Shown: in pieces, positions 50,039 through 58,731 of the stretch
Position numbering within the stretch: position 1 is the first letter of the stretch
Layout: each line of letters begins with the position of its first letter
Source: JACPVF01 sp964502095
Lineage (GTDB): Bacteria; Chloroflexota; Anaerolineae; Anaerolineales; Villigracilaceae
Assembly (NCBI GenBank): GCA_964502095.1
Contig: CAZCUF010000002.1
Coordinates: forward strand, 62,001 to 126,000
DNA length: 64,000 nucleotides
Direction: 5' to 3'
Position numbers and translations under genes: made by a program
The notes under the pieces: model-generated
Told to the model about the DNA's origin: nothing
Databases searched by the model: none
Seen by the model: the letters and a program-made list of their open reading frames with translations, nothing else

Positions 50039-51538
50039 TTAATCAGTAGCCGATTTTAATCCGCCGGAGACACGCAGGAAGACCAGCGTAAAGATCAGCA
50101 GGATGATGAAGATCACCAAAGCGAACATGGCCGTGAATCCATATCGGTAAAATTGGAAGGCGGCTTTGTACATGGATGAAACTAAAATATCAGTTTTTTC
50201 CTGCGGGCCGCCCTGAGTGATCAAGTAGATTACATCGAACTTGTTGAAAGTCCACACTACGCCGAGAATGATGGCTGGTGTTAGAACCGGGTTGAGCAGA
50301 GGCAGTGTAATGTGGCGGAATTGCTGCCATTTGGAGGCGCCGTCGATCTCTGCCGCTTCGTAAAATTCCTGCGAAATGCTTTGCAGACCGCCCAGGATGA
50401 TAACGGTCATGAAGGGGATGCCAAGCCAGATGTTCGAGATCAGAATTGAAACGAACGCCCAAAACGGATCCTGTTTCCAACTCACCGGACCAATATGGGC
50501 GGCCAGCCATGTAAACAAATTCCCCAGGCCGATAACGTTTACCGTTCCATGACTGAGCGAGACCAGCCAGGAGTTCAGATCGGTCAACAGGATATTAAAT
50601 AGGCCGTATCGGTTATCGAATTCATTGCGCAAGGCCATGGACGCGATTGTGGTGGGAATGGCCCAGGGGAAGATCAACAAGGTTCGATAAAAACCCTGAA
50701 GTTTCATCGGGCGATGAAGCAGTAGAGCCAGGATCATTCCACCGGTTACGTGAAAAGTTACGTTGATGACCGTCCATAGGACGGTTCTGCCAAAGACGTC
50801 AAAGAATTTTGCATCCTTGGCGACTGTGCCGGTGAATAGTGTGACCAGATTGTTCCAGCCATAAATTAAACCGTAATGCGCGTTCTTGGTGGCTTGAGTG
50901 CCCAGCGAAGCGTTGGAGAAAGCCAGTTTGATTTCAAACAGGAAGGGATAGATGATGAGGAATAAAATTCCCAGCAGGGCCGGGATCACCAGCAGATAAG
51001 CGAGCCCGAGCCGGCTTACGCGAGGCGCGCTCATAAAATGGATGCCGATGAAGATGATTGCGAAAGCCAGCGCCAGCACCAGTCCACTCGCCGCCGGTGC
51101 ACTTGCCTTTGCAATTCCTGTGGAAATCAGCGACGCCTGAAGTTTTCCAACCAACGCGTATGGAGACCTGATGATGTTTCCGAGAACAGTGTTTCCAAGG
51201 CGATAGAGATCGGTTTGTTCGAAGAATGCAAGCACGGCAAGAACGGCCAATAGTCCAAGAAGGGTCTGCAGGACTCGGGTAGTAATGTTGGTCGTCAGAT
51301 CGCGCGGTTGACGGAAAAAGATCTGATAGAAATAGACTTCGATCAGCCCGAGACCGATAAAGATTCCCGCCAGGAAAGTGCCAATTTCGATCAGCCGGCT
51401 ATTGATGATCTTTGCGTTTAATGTGATTCCCGATGCATAGGGAGCTATCAGGGAATTGATAATGAAATATACGGCGGTTAGCCCTATCACCCAATAAATA
51501 TAGGGTAATAACCGTCGAAGCGCAGATTGGTTTTCCAT
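50039..51538 (-). CDS. malF: Maltodextrin ABC permease MalF-type with N-terminal extra helices
   Basis: 499 residues. The core permease with EAAEIDGASKWQQFRHITLP lies in the last 300 residues. The first 170 residues add about three to four helices, and a loop of about 60 residues (LDSNAEFGNRY-like region) follows the core's early helices. The gene is separated from malE by a stem-loop. Name by position and EAA motif; substrate inferred. Confidence 0.88.
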   Translation of the reverse strand: MENQSALRRLLPYIYWVIGLTAVYFIINSLIAPYASGITLNAKIINSRLIEIGTFLAGIFIGLGLIEVYFYQIFFRQPRDLTTNITTRVLQTLLGLLAVLAVLAFFEQTDLYRLGNTVLGNIIRSPYALVGKLQASLISTGIAKASAPAASGLVLALAFAIIFIGIHFMSAPRVSRLGLAYLLVIPALLGILFLIIYPFLFEIKLAFSNASLGTQATKNAHYGLIYGWNNLVTLFTGTVAKDAKFFDVFGRTVLWTVINVTFHVTGGMILALLLHRPMKLQGFYRTLLIFPWAIPTTIASMALRNEFDNRYGLFNILLTDLNSWLVSLSHGTVNVIGLGNLFTWLAAHIGPVSWKQDPFWAFVSILISNIWLGIPFMTVIILGGLQSISQEFYEAAEIDGASKWQQFRHITLPLLNPVLTPAIILGVVWTFNKFDVIYLITQGGPQEKTDILVSSMYKAAFQFYRYGFTAMFALVIFIILLIFTLVFLRVSGGLKSATD

Positions 51539-51559
51539 GAACGGGCCTCCAGTCTGATA

Positions 51560-51592
51560 AATAATGGGGGGGCGGGAGGCCCCCCCATTATT
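51560..51592 (-). terminator. malE-malF intercistronic stem-loop
   Basis: Fourteen bases at 51560-51573 pair perfectly with 51579-51592 around a core of seven G and seven C. No T-run follows on the minus strand, so it resembles the stabilising hairpin that raises malE expression over malF and malG in other bacteria. Confidence 0.6.
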
Positions 51593-51617
51593 TGAAGGTC
51601 AGATTTCGATGGTGCGA

Positions 51618-52937
51618 TTATGGAGTAGCGGTCGCCTGACCAAGCGTGGCAACACAGGCATCGGCGGCTTGTTGAGCGGCCGCAGCTGCGTCAGCGGGTT
51701 TGAGAGTGCCAGCCATTACGCCTTCCAGATTCGGGCGCCAGGCATCCCATGCACAGCGCATTTCCGGAGCGGCGGGTTGGCCGCGGCCATTGGCAAGAGC
51801 CGCCATTGAGCCGGCCAGAATTGGGTCGCTGGTAATGGAAGGATCCTTGGCAACCTCAGCGTTGGAGGGCAGGCGCTTGAATTCGTCGAGCCATTGCTTC
51901 TGAACATCGGCGGATGTCATGAAGGTGACGAACTTCACAACGGCATCCTTCTTGGCGGGATCATCCAGGACAGCATTGGATACCATGAAGTACTTGCCAG
52001 CGGTCATTTCGATGTAGGGTTTGCCGTTGATCGGAGGCACAGGGGCTACGCCCATCTTGTCGCCGAGGGCCTTGGTGTAATCGCCCAGGGACCAGTCGCC
52101 GTTGATGATCATGGCGGCCTTGCCGTCTTTCATCAGAGTGTCTGCGCAGTTGTAATCGCATTCCTTGGGAACGATGCCATCGGTCTTCAACTTGGCAACA
52201 AAGGTTAGATAGTCGATGAAGGCCTGATTGTTGAACTGGGGTTTGTCGTTCGCATCCAGCGGCCAACCGCCAAAAGCGCCATAGAAGCCCGCGCCCCAGA
52301 AGGGTTCGTTCAGGTTATATGCGAAGCCCTGAATATCGCCCTTGGTGAGGGCCTTGGCCTGAGTGATGAGATCTTCGAAAGTGGCGGGTGGTGTAGCAAT
52401 CAAATCTTTGTTGTAGACCAGCATTAGATGGTTGCCGTAGTTATCGGGAACGCCCCAGAGCGTGCCAGCGACTTTGGCCGGATCGAGTGAGCCGGGGAAG
52501 AACTGGCTCAGGAACGTCTCGTCAAACAGTTGATCTACCGGCGCGATGATATCGAGGGCGCTAAATGGACCGGCAAAGTCATTCGGAACGCGGACAACTT
52601 CCGGCGCGGCGTTGGCGAGCGAAGCGGTCTGGAATTGATCGCGGAGAGCCTCGTTCTCGTAGTGAGTGCGCTCGACTGTGATATTCGGATTGGCAGTTTG
52701 GAAGTCGGCAATCAGTTTATCGATAAAAACGTCCACATCGTCGCCTTCCTGTTCCCAGAAGGCAATTGTTACAGGTTCGGCGACAGCCGTAGGCGCTTCG
52801 GTCGCGGCCGGAGCCTGGGTGGCTGCCGGGGCTTGCGTGGCCGGGGCTTGTGTAGCCGGAGCGGAAGTTCCGCAGGCGGTTAGCAGGACGCTGGCAATCA
52901 GCAACATGCTGAAAGCGGTCCATAGGTGCTTTTTCAT
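51618..52937 (-). CDS. malE: Maltodextrin-binding lipoprotein MalE-type
   Basis: 439 residues. Lipobox VLLTAC, then an Ala/Thr/Pro/Gln repeat linker (APATQAPAATQ) of about 30 residues. The solute-binding fold follows: VTIAFWEQEGDDVDVFID, TLWGVPDNYGNHLMLVYNKDL, KAAMIINGDWSLGDY. It catches maltodextrin outside and passes it to MalF/G. GAGGAG lies about nine bases before the ATG. Substrate inferred from neighbours. Confidence 0.9.
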   Translation of the reverse strand: MKKHLWTAFSMLLIASVLLTACGTSAPATQAPATQAPAATQAPAATEAPTAVAEPVTIAFWEQEGDDVDVFIDKLIADFQTANPNITVERTHYENEALRDQFQTASLANAAPEVVRVPNDFAGPFSALDIIAPVDQLFDETFLSQFFPGSLDPAKVAGTLWGVPDNYGNHLMLVYNKDLIATPPATFEDLITQAKALTKGDIQGFAYNLNEPFWGAGFYGAFGGWPLDANDKPQFNNQAFIDYLTFVAKLKTDGIVPKECDYNCADTLMKDGKAAMIINGDWSLGDYTKALGDKMGVAPVPPINGKPYIEMTAGKYFMVSNAVLDDPAKKDAVVKFVTFMTSADVQKQWLDEFKRLPSNAEVAKDPSITSDPILAGSMAALANGRGQPAAPEMRCAWDAWRPNLEGVMAGTLKPADAAAAAQQAADACVATLGQATATP

Positions 52938-53051
52938 TCTCTTAAACTCCTCTTCAAATTTTCAGAATGGTTTGTTTTAAATTAGGCTTGCAAGTGAGTC
53001 TGTTGAATCAGTGAGTGGTTTTGTCGAGAGCACCACCTCCTTTACAGCGAG

Positions 53052-54152
53052 TTATCGGATGGCTTCTTCCGTGGCGGCGTCGAAGAGATGGAAGTTATCC
53101 ATGTCGAATACAACCGTTCCTTGCTGGCCGACGCGCAGTTTCGAGCGCGGGTCGACGCGGGCCACGAACGCATTTTTCCCGCTGACCAGATGAAGGAAAA
53201 TCTCGTTGCCCATTAATTCCGTCACTTCCACTTTTGCGGCTACTTTTTCTGTGTCGATGTTTGGTGGGATGAAATCGGAATCGTGAATATTTTCAGGCCG
53301 AATTCCAAAAATGATGTTCTTATCGGCATGCTGTTGATAAGGAGCGGCCTTCACGGCCGGAATTTGGATGGTGAAATCGCCTGTGTCCACCATTAGTTTT
53401 CCGTCGCTCTTGCGCAGTTTGCCCGGAAAGAAGTTCATCGCGGGAGAGCCGATGAAGCCGGCGACGAAGAGATTATCTGGTTTGTCATAGAGCGTTTGTG
53501 GAGTGTCAATCTGTTGCAGTCTCCCCTTGTTGATCACGGCAATTCGGGAGGCCATGGTCATGGCCTCGATCTGATCGTGCGTAACGTAGATGAAGGTGGT
53601 CTGCAAACCTTGATGAAGTTTGCTGATCTCGGTACGCATCTGGACCCTCAACTTGGCGTCTAGATTCGAAAGCGGTTCGTCGAAGAGGAAGACCTTCGGC
53701 TCACGCACGATGGCGCGTCCAACCGCCACACGCTGTCGCTGACCGCCCGAGAGTTGGCGCGGCTTGCGGTTGAGCAGATCGGTAATGCCGAGCACCTCCG
53801 CGGCCTCCGAAACCCGGCGATTGACCTCGGCCTTGGCTACCTTGCGCAGTTTCAGCCCGAACGCCATATTGTCGAATACAGAGAGATGAGGATAGAGGGC
53901 ATACGATTGAAAGACCATGGCGATGTCACGATCTTTCGGCGCTACATCATTTACAACGCGATCACCGATCTTGATCTCGCCGGAGGTGATCTCCTCCAGC
54001 CCGGCCAACAGGCGCAGGGCGGTCGTTTTGCCACAGCCGGAAGGCCCAACGAGGATCAGAAATTCTTTGTCGTCCACCTGGAAAGTCATGTTGTCTACAG
54101 CGGTCACTTCACTGAATTTCTTGTAGACGTTTTGATACGTTACGCTAGCCAT
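53052..54152 (-). CDS. malK: Sugar ABC transporter ATPase, UgpC/MalK type
   Basis: 366 residues from ATG 54152 behind GGAGGA; a TTG four codons upstream is the alternative. Walker A is GPSGCGKTT, signature LSGGQRQRVAVGRA, Walker B FLFDEPLSNLD, H-loop YVTHDQIEAM. The C-terminal TOBE/OB region (about 240-366) is that of MalK/UgpC-type ATPases. These ATPases can serve several sugar importers. First gene of the maltodextrin block. Confidence 0.92.
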   Translation of the reverse strand: MASVTYQNVYKKFSEVTAVDNMTFQVDDKEFLILVGPSGCGKTTALRLLAGLEEITSGEIKIGDRVVNDVAPKDRDIAMVFQSYALYPHLSVFDNMAFGLKLRKVAKAEVNRRVSEAAEVLGITDLLNRKPRQLSGGQRQRVAVGRAIVREPKVFLFDEPLSNLDAKLRVQMRTEISKLHQGLQTTFIYVTHDQIEAMTMASRIAVINKGRLQQIDTPQTLYDKPDNLFVAGFIGSPAMNFFPGKLRKSDGKLMVDTGDFTIQIPAVKAAPYQQHADKNIIFGIRPENIHDSDFIPPNIDTEKVAAKVEVTELMGNEIFLHLVSGKNAFVARVDPRSKLRVGQQGTVVFDMDNFHLFDAATEEAIR

Positions 54153-54171
54153 GGAATCCTCCAATCGAAAG

Positions 54172-54177
54172 AGTATA
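54172..54177 (-). promoter_or_regulatory. Candidate -10 box of the maltodextrin block
   Basis: Minus-strand TATACT, 19 bases before ATG 54152, in the 42-base gap after eno; a TATAAT lies slightly further upstream. No operator palindrome was seen. Confidence 0.4.
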
Positions 54178-54194
54178 GTGACTTAATTATAAAC

Positions 54195-55514
54195 TCATTT
54201 CGCTTTAATTGAGGCTTTTTGTCCCTCGAGAGCGCCCCAACCTGCGTAACGGGCGGTGTCGCCCAGCTCGGCTTCGATGCGCAGAAGCTGGTTGTACTTT
54301 GCCACGCGGTCGGAGCGGGCCGGCGCGCCGGTCTTGATCTGACCGGTGTTTAGCGCAACCGCCAGGTCCGCGATGGTGGCGTCTTCGGTTTCGCCGGAGC
54401 GATGACTGGTCACCGCCCGCCAGCCGGCGCGCTGACATAATTCCACGGCTTCGATGGTCTCCGTTAAACTTCCGATTTGATTGACTTTGACCAATAACGC
54501 GTTGGCCGCGTTTTCCTCGATTGCGCGCTGTACGCGCTCCGCATTGGTCACCAATAAATCGTCCCCGACGATTTGAACTTTATTTCCCACAGTCCTGACG
54601 AGCAGTTTCCAGGAATCCCAATCGTCCTGCGCCAAACCGTCTTCCAGGGAAACGATCGGATAATCCTCGATCCATTTTGCCCAAAACTCAACCATCTGTT
54701 CGCCCGTCAGCTTTTTACCTTCCTTACGCAGGTTATACATTTTCGTATCTTCCTCGTAAAGTTCGGACGCGGCGGGATCGAGCGCGAGCGCCACATCCTT
54801 GCCGCGCCCGGCTTTGAAGCCGGCTTTTTCCACTGCGGCCAAAATTACTTCGATGGCTTCGTTGTTCGCTTTCAACGCGGGCGCATAACCGCCCTCATCG
54901 CCCACCAGTGTCACGTATCCTTTATCTTTCAATACGGACTTGAGCGCGTGATAGATCTCCGCGCCCCAGCGCAGACCTTCTGCAAAGTTCGGCGCGCCGA
55001 GCGGCATTACCATGAATTCCTGCATATCGGTGGACTGCCAATTGGTATGCGTCCCACCATTGAGGATGTTCATCATCGGCACAGGCAGGACGTGCGCGTA
55101 TACGCCGCCGAGATAACGATAGAGGGGCAGGCCAAACGAATTAGCCGCCGCTTTCGCCACTGCCAGACTCACACCGAGGATCGCGTTCGCTCCTAATTTG
55201 GACTTGTTCTTGGTTCCGTCCAATGAGAGCAATTCCGCGTCGATGGCTTTTTGCTCTGAAGCATCCCAGCCGAATAACGCCTCGGCAATAGGACCGTTCA
55301 CATTGGCAACGGCCTGTGTGACGCCCTTGCCCCCGAATCGTTTTTTATCGCCGTCGCGCAGTTCCAGCGCTTCATGCACGCCTGTAGATGCCCCTGAAGG
55401 AACGATAGCGCGTCCCCATGCGCCATCGGCCAGGGAAACTTCCACCTCCACGGTGGGGTTGCCGCGCGAATCTAAAACTTCCAGCGCGGAGATACTTTCG
55501 ATCATGGTGTTCAT
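54195..55514 (-). CDS. eno: Enolase
   Basis: 439 residues. Motifs: LDSRGNPTVEVEV at the N-terminus, GASTGVHEALELRDGD, metal ligands in PIVSLEDGLAQDDW and VGDDLLVTN, and the signature VKVNQIGSLTET with SHRSGETEDATIADLAV. It converts 2-phosphoglycerate to phosphoenolpyruvate. GGGAG precedes the ATG. It sits upstream of the maltodextrin genes on the same strand, 42 bases apart. Confidence 0.97.
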   Translation of the reverse strand: MNTMIESISALEVLDSRGNPTVEVEVSLADGAWGRAIVPSGASTGVHEALELRDGDKKRFGGKGVTQAVANVNGPIAEALFGWDASEQKAIDAELLSLDGTKNKSKLGANAILGVSLAVAKAAANSFGLPLYRYLGGVYAHVLPVPMMNILNGGTHTNWQSTDMQEFMVMPLGAPNFAEGLRWGAEIYHALKSVLKDKGYVTLVGDEGGYAPALKANNEAIEVILAAVEKAGFKAGRGKDVALALDPAASELYEEDTKMYNLRKEGKKLTGEQMVEFWAKWIEDYPIVSLEDGLAQDDWDSWKLLVRTVGNKVQIVGDDLLVTNAERVQRAIEENAANALLVKVNQIGSLTETIEAVELCQRAGWRAVTSHRSGETEDATIADLAVALNTGQIKTGAPARSDRVAKYNQLLRIEAELGDTARYAGWGALEGQKASIKAK

Positions 55515-55609
55515 TTTTTGCTCCCGGATTCCAGTAATTCAACCGCCCGAAGCGCAGTTTATTTCCACGCACGGGGCGGCAAGAATGAAATAAAATTTCA
55601 ATCAGCGCA

Positions 55610-55615
55610 AGTATA
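55610..55615 (-). promoter_or_regulatory. Candidate -10 box of eno
   Basis: Minus-strand TATACT, about 95 bases before the eno ATG. The rest of the 200-base gap holds only the terminator described next. Confidence 0.4.
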
Positions 55616-55661
55616 CCGCCTGTTCTTGCGCGGCGCGGAAAATTATGATTTTCGTCATGAC

Positions 55662-55695
55662 AAAAGAAAACTGGACCCGGTTGAGGGTCCAGTTT
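55662..55695 (-). terminator. Terminator of the propeller-protein gene
   Basis: AAACTGGACCC pairs with GGGTCCAGTTT, followed on the minus strand by TCTTTTG. Confidence 0.8.
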
Positions 55696-55716
55696 GAGCG
55701 AAGGAGGAGATCGGAG

Positions 55717-58596
55717 TTACGGAACCGTATAGGTTATCAGAAGCACGGGCCGGTCTGCGGTATCGGCGTTGCCGCTGAAGAAACTAAGATAATCGTCCTG
55801 TGAGTTGTTGTCGTTGGGTATCTGGAATCTTAATCGGAATTGCGTCACCCCGGCCACATTGATAAATTGAAACGCGGAACTGTCCAGGGTTGTCCAGTAC
55901 CAGTCGCCTGCCGGGTTATTGAGAATGACTCCCGCCGAGTCCTGGCTGGCTGGATTCTGGAAGTCGGTCACTTCCAAACTGCTGAACCCGAAAAGATTGA
56001 AGCCGAATGGACCGGATTTGATATCGACCGCGATATTTTGATGAGCGCCGAACGGGTCAGCCCCAACCGATCCCTGCTTCTTGACCAACAGAATCGCCAT
56101 CGTGACGGTCGCGTTCTCCGGCAGATAATAAGTGGGGAAGTGCAGGATGGCGCGGTACTGGCGATTCAACGAATCGTCGCCCAGATTGAACGTGGCGGCG
56201 CTGGATTTTTTCACCCCGCCCTGGTTACTGCCCTGACTCGATTCGAGTATCCAGCCGTCGTTGTTTCCGTTGGATCGGAAGGTATCAGTAACGATTCTGA
56301 GGGGCCTGCGATTGATGGTGTATACATCGCCTGTGTTGAAACTGCCGTTTCCGATTCCAACGCTACCTAGCGGTACGCCACCGGCATTGACGATGCTGTC
56401 ATCGTCCAGAACGTCCAGCCGAATCGTTCCAGCCCCGGCGCCTGTGGAGACAGCGACAGTATAAACATTTCCCGAACCGTTCACGCCCGCGATCGCGACG
56501 CCGGATAATCCTGTAACGGTCAGGCTGAAGTCGCCTGCATCCACACCGCTGACGGCTTCGGAGAATGTCACAGTAAAGTGAACAGTCCCCGCGTTGGTGG
56601 GATTCGGGTCGCTCGCCGCGCTGGTTAGAACCTTGGGGCTGGTTCGGTTAACTGTATAGGATTCCCCGGTTGTGAAGTTCCCGTTTCCGGCGCCGGAGCC
56701 GCCCAGTGGCGTTCCCGTCTGGTCTGTGATTTGATCGTTGTCAACAACGTCGAGCCGAATGGTGCCTGTGCCGTAACCGGAGTTTACGTAAACGGTGTAA
56801 ACATTCCCGGAACCGTTTACAGTTGTAACCGCCGCGCCGGTAATATCTCCTGTGATAGTTAGGGCAAAATTACTGAGACTGGTCTCGGCGGGAATGTTGA
56901 CCGCTTTGGAAAAGGTGACTGTGAACCTGATGCTCGCGGCCGAGGTCGGGTCTGGATCGGCCCGTTGAACGCTGACAACTGCCGGCAGAGTTTGATCGAT
57001 AGTGAACACGCCGCCGTTTAGAAAATCTCCGTTGACGAGTCCTGGGCCGCCCAATGGATTGCCGCTCATATCTTTGATGCTGTCGTCGTCAATAAGGTCC
57101 AACCGCAATGTGCCATCCCCGGTTCCTATGCTGGCCGTAACAACGTAATTGGCCGGGGAATAATTTGATTGTGCCACATCTGTAATCGCGGCTCCTGAAA
57201 TGTTCCCTGTAACAGTGAGCCGGAAGTCGCTTGCATCCACGCCGCTGACGGCCTCGGAGAAATTAACATCGAAGACCGCGCTTGCTCCTCCGGGTGTGCA
57301 GGCAGGATCGTTACAGCGCGGGGTAATCGAGCTAACGGTTGGGCTGAGATCGGGACTGAAACTGAGTTGATGGATGAATACATCGTCAACGCCGTTTGTG
57401 TCGCTGCTGACCAGATTGCTTAACTCGCTATTGAACGCCAGTAAGTGTCCATCGCCGGAGAGGGATGGCAGGCCGGGTGAACCGCCCGGGGCGCCTAACA
57501 CGGTTTGACCTGTCAGAAGATCGTGCACATAGATCCAACGGGTCGGCATTCCATCGCCTTTGTCGTCGTAAAGGAAGGCCGCGTAACGCCCGTCCGCGGA
57601 AAGCACTGAGTTCTCCGACCAGCCGATCATCTGGGTTCCGTCCGACCAGAGCGAAGCCAGTTTGGTCTGACCGGTTTGCAGGTCGTGTACATAAACGTAT
57701 TCGAAACCCATTGTATCCATGTTGGCGAGGTTGTCGGATGTGGTGGAAAAAGATACAGAGCGGCCATCGGCTGAGATGAACGGGTCGCCGCTTCCCTTAT
57801 TTGCCTGTACTCCATTTGAATTGACCGAGGCCAGCGTGGTCGTGCCTGCTTGCAGGTCGCGCACAAAAATATCTGGAGCGCCGTTTATGTCTCCACTAAC
57901 GAGATTGGTGGCCCTGGAAAGAAAGGCCACGTAGCGTCCATCGGCAGAAAGAGTGGGGAAATTGGAACCTCCATCGGGTGAAGCGCCGTTCAACGCTGCC
58001 GAGGCCAATGCTGTGGTATTTGTTTGAGTGTCGCGCACGAAGATGTCGGTCTGCCCATCTGCGTCGCCATTGACCAGGTCGGTGGCCTCGGAACTAAAAG
58101 CAACGAAGCGCCCATTGCCTGAAATCCCCGGGCTTTCGGAATGACCGTTGCCCGGGTTTCCATCGAGAGCCGCGGAGACGAGAGTCGTTGTTCCGGTTAC
58201 TCGATCATAGAGATAGATGTCGCTTGCATATTCCGTGTTGCTGATGGATGTCTCCACAACGTAGGCGATAAACCTGCCATCGTTCGAAATGGAGGCCGAC
58301 AGGCCGTCTGTTGCCACGCGCGTGGTCTGCCCGGTTTGGTTATCGTGCAGGAAGAGACCGCCGGACGGGTTGGCTTCCCCGACGATCAAGTTGGTTGCGT
58401 TGGATTCAAAAGCTACGAATCTTCCATCGCCTGAAATGGCCGCATGGACCGATCCGCCATTGGCTTGTCCGCCATTTGAATCCACCGAGACTCGCGTGTA
58501 TCCCACCGGATCCGCGTAGACAGTTTGGCTGGCGAATGCCGCCAGCAGGACCGCGATCGCCAGAACGCGGACATAGAAGCTGATTTTGGTCAACAT
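55717..58596 (-). CDS. Large exported protein: beta-propeller, three Ig-like repeats, DNRLRE-type domain
   Basis: 959 residues from ATG 58596, with GGAGGG eight bases upstream. Signal peptide (AIAVLLAAFASQTVYA) then, to about residue 420, seven or more PD40/TolB-like blades (repeats such as ISGDGRFVAFES and LSADGRYVAFLS). Residues about 422-770 are three copies of a ~115-residue beta module (FTVTFSEAVSGVD, GTIRLDVLDDDSI). The C-terminus (about 770-959) resembles a DNRLRE/disaggregatase-type carbohydrate-binding domain. Probably a secreted surface or matrix protein. No sortase or anchoring motif seen at the C-terminus. Confidence 0.85.
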   Translation of the reverse strand: MLTKISFYVRVLAIAVLLAAFASQTVYADPVGYTRVSVDSNGGQANGGSVHAAISGDGRFVAFESNATNLIVGEANPSGGLFLHDNQTGQTTRVATDGLSASISNDGRFIAYVVETSISNTEYASDIYLYDRVTGTTTLVSAALDGNPGNGHSESPGISGNGRFVAFSSEATDLVNGDADGQTDIFVRDTQTNTTALASAALNGASPDGGSNFPTLSADGRYVAFLSRATNLVSGDINGAPDIFVRDLQAGTTTLASVNSNGVQANKGSGDPFISADGRSVSFSTTSDNLANMDTMGFEYVYVHDLQTGQTKLASLWSDGTQMIGWSENSVLSADGRYAAFLYDDKGDGMPTRWIYVHDLLTGQTVLGAPGGSPGLPSLSGDGHLLAFNSELSNLVSSDTNGVDDVFIHQLSFSPDLSPTVSSITPRCNDPACTPGGASAVFDVNFSEAVSGVDASDFRLTVTGNISGAAITDVAQSNYSPANYVVTASIGTGDGTLRLDLIDDDSIKDMSGNPLGGPGLVNGDFLNGGVFTIDQTLPAVVSVQRADPDPTSAASIRFTVTFSKAVNIPAETSLSNFALTITGDITGAAVTTVNGSGNVYTVYVNSGYGTGTIRLDVVDNDQITDQTGTPLGGSGAGNGNFTTGESYTVNRTSPKVLTSAASDPNPTNAGTVHFTVTFSEAVSGVDAGDFSLTVTGLSGVAIAGVNGSGNVYTVAVSTGAGAGTIRLDVLDDDSIVNAGGVPLGSVGIGNGSFNTGDVYTINRRPLRIVTDTFRSNGNNDGWILESSQGSNQGGVKKSSAATFNLGDDSLNRQYRAILHFPTYYLPENATVTMAILLVKKQGSVGADPFGAHQNIAVDIKSGPFGFNLFGFSSLEVTDFQNPASQDSAGVILNNPAGDWYWTTLDSSAFQFINVAGVTQFRLRFQIPNDNNSQDDYLSFFSGNADTADRPVLLITYTVP
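56290..57330 (-). repeat. Three tandem Ig-like modules inside the propeller protein
   Basis: Module borders fall near 57330-56965, 56960-56630 and 56630-56290. Each carries FxVxFSxAV near its start, GTxRLDxxDxDxI near its middle, then PLGG or PLGS and an FT/FN-G-YT(V/I) ending. They are diverged at the protein level but colinear. Confidence 0.75.
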
Positions 58597-58731
58597 AAGC
58601 TTTTCCCTCCGCCGAAAAAAACGGATGAGCCGCGGCTCGAAAAGAAACATCCGCGCGGGCTTATTGTTCGAGCCGGTCACGATCTTCTACAAGTACAGCT
58701 CGATTTGTCCCGAGCAAACTTGTAGTCTCGT
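58597..58731 (-). promoter_or_regulatory. Structured leader of the propeller gene with alternative hairpins
   Basis: The 135-base gap after pyrG contains CTACAAGT...ACTTGTAG (58687-58725) with an inner GCTCG/CGAGC stem. Further on, CGGCTCGAA (minus, 58675-58667) can pair with TTCGAGCCG (58641-58633), which competes with the palindrome GAGCCGCGGCTC (58638-58627) that precedes ATCCG and seven T (58621-58615). The ribosome-binding site follows directly. It can be read as an attenuator, or simply as the pyrG terminator. Confidence 0.4.
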
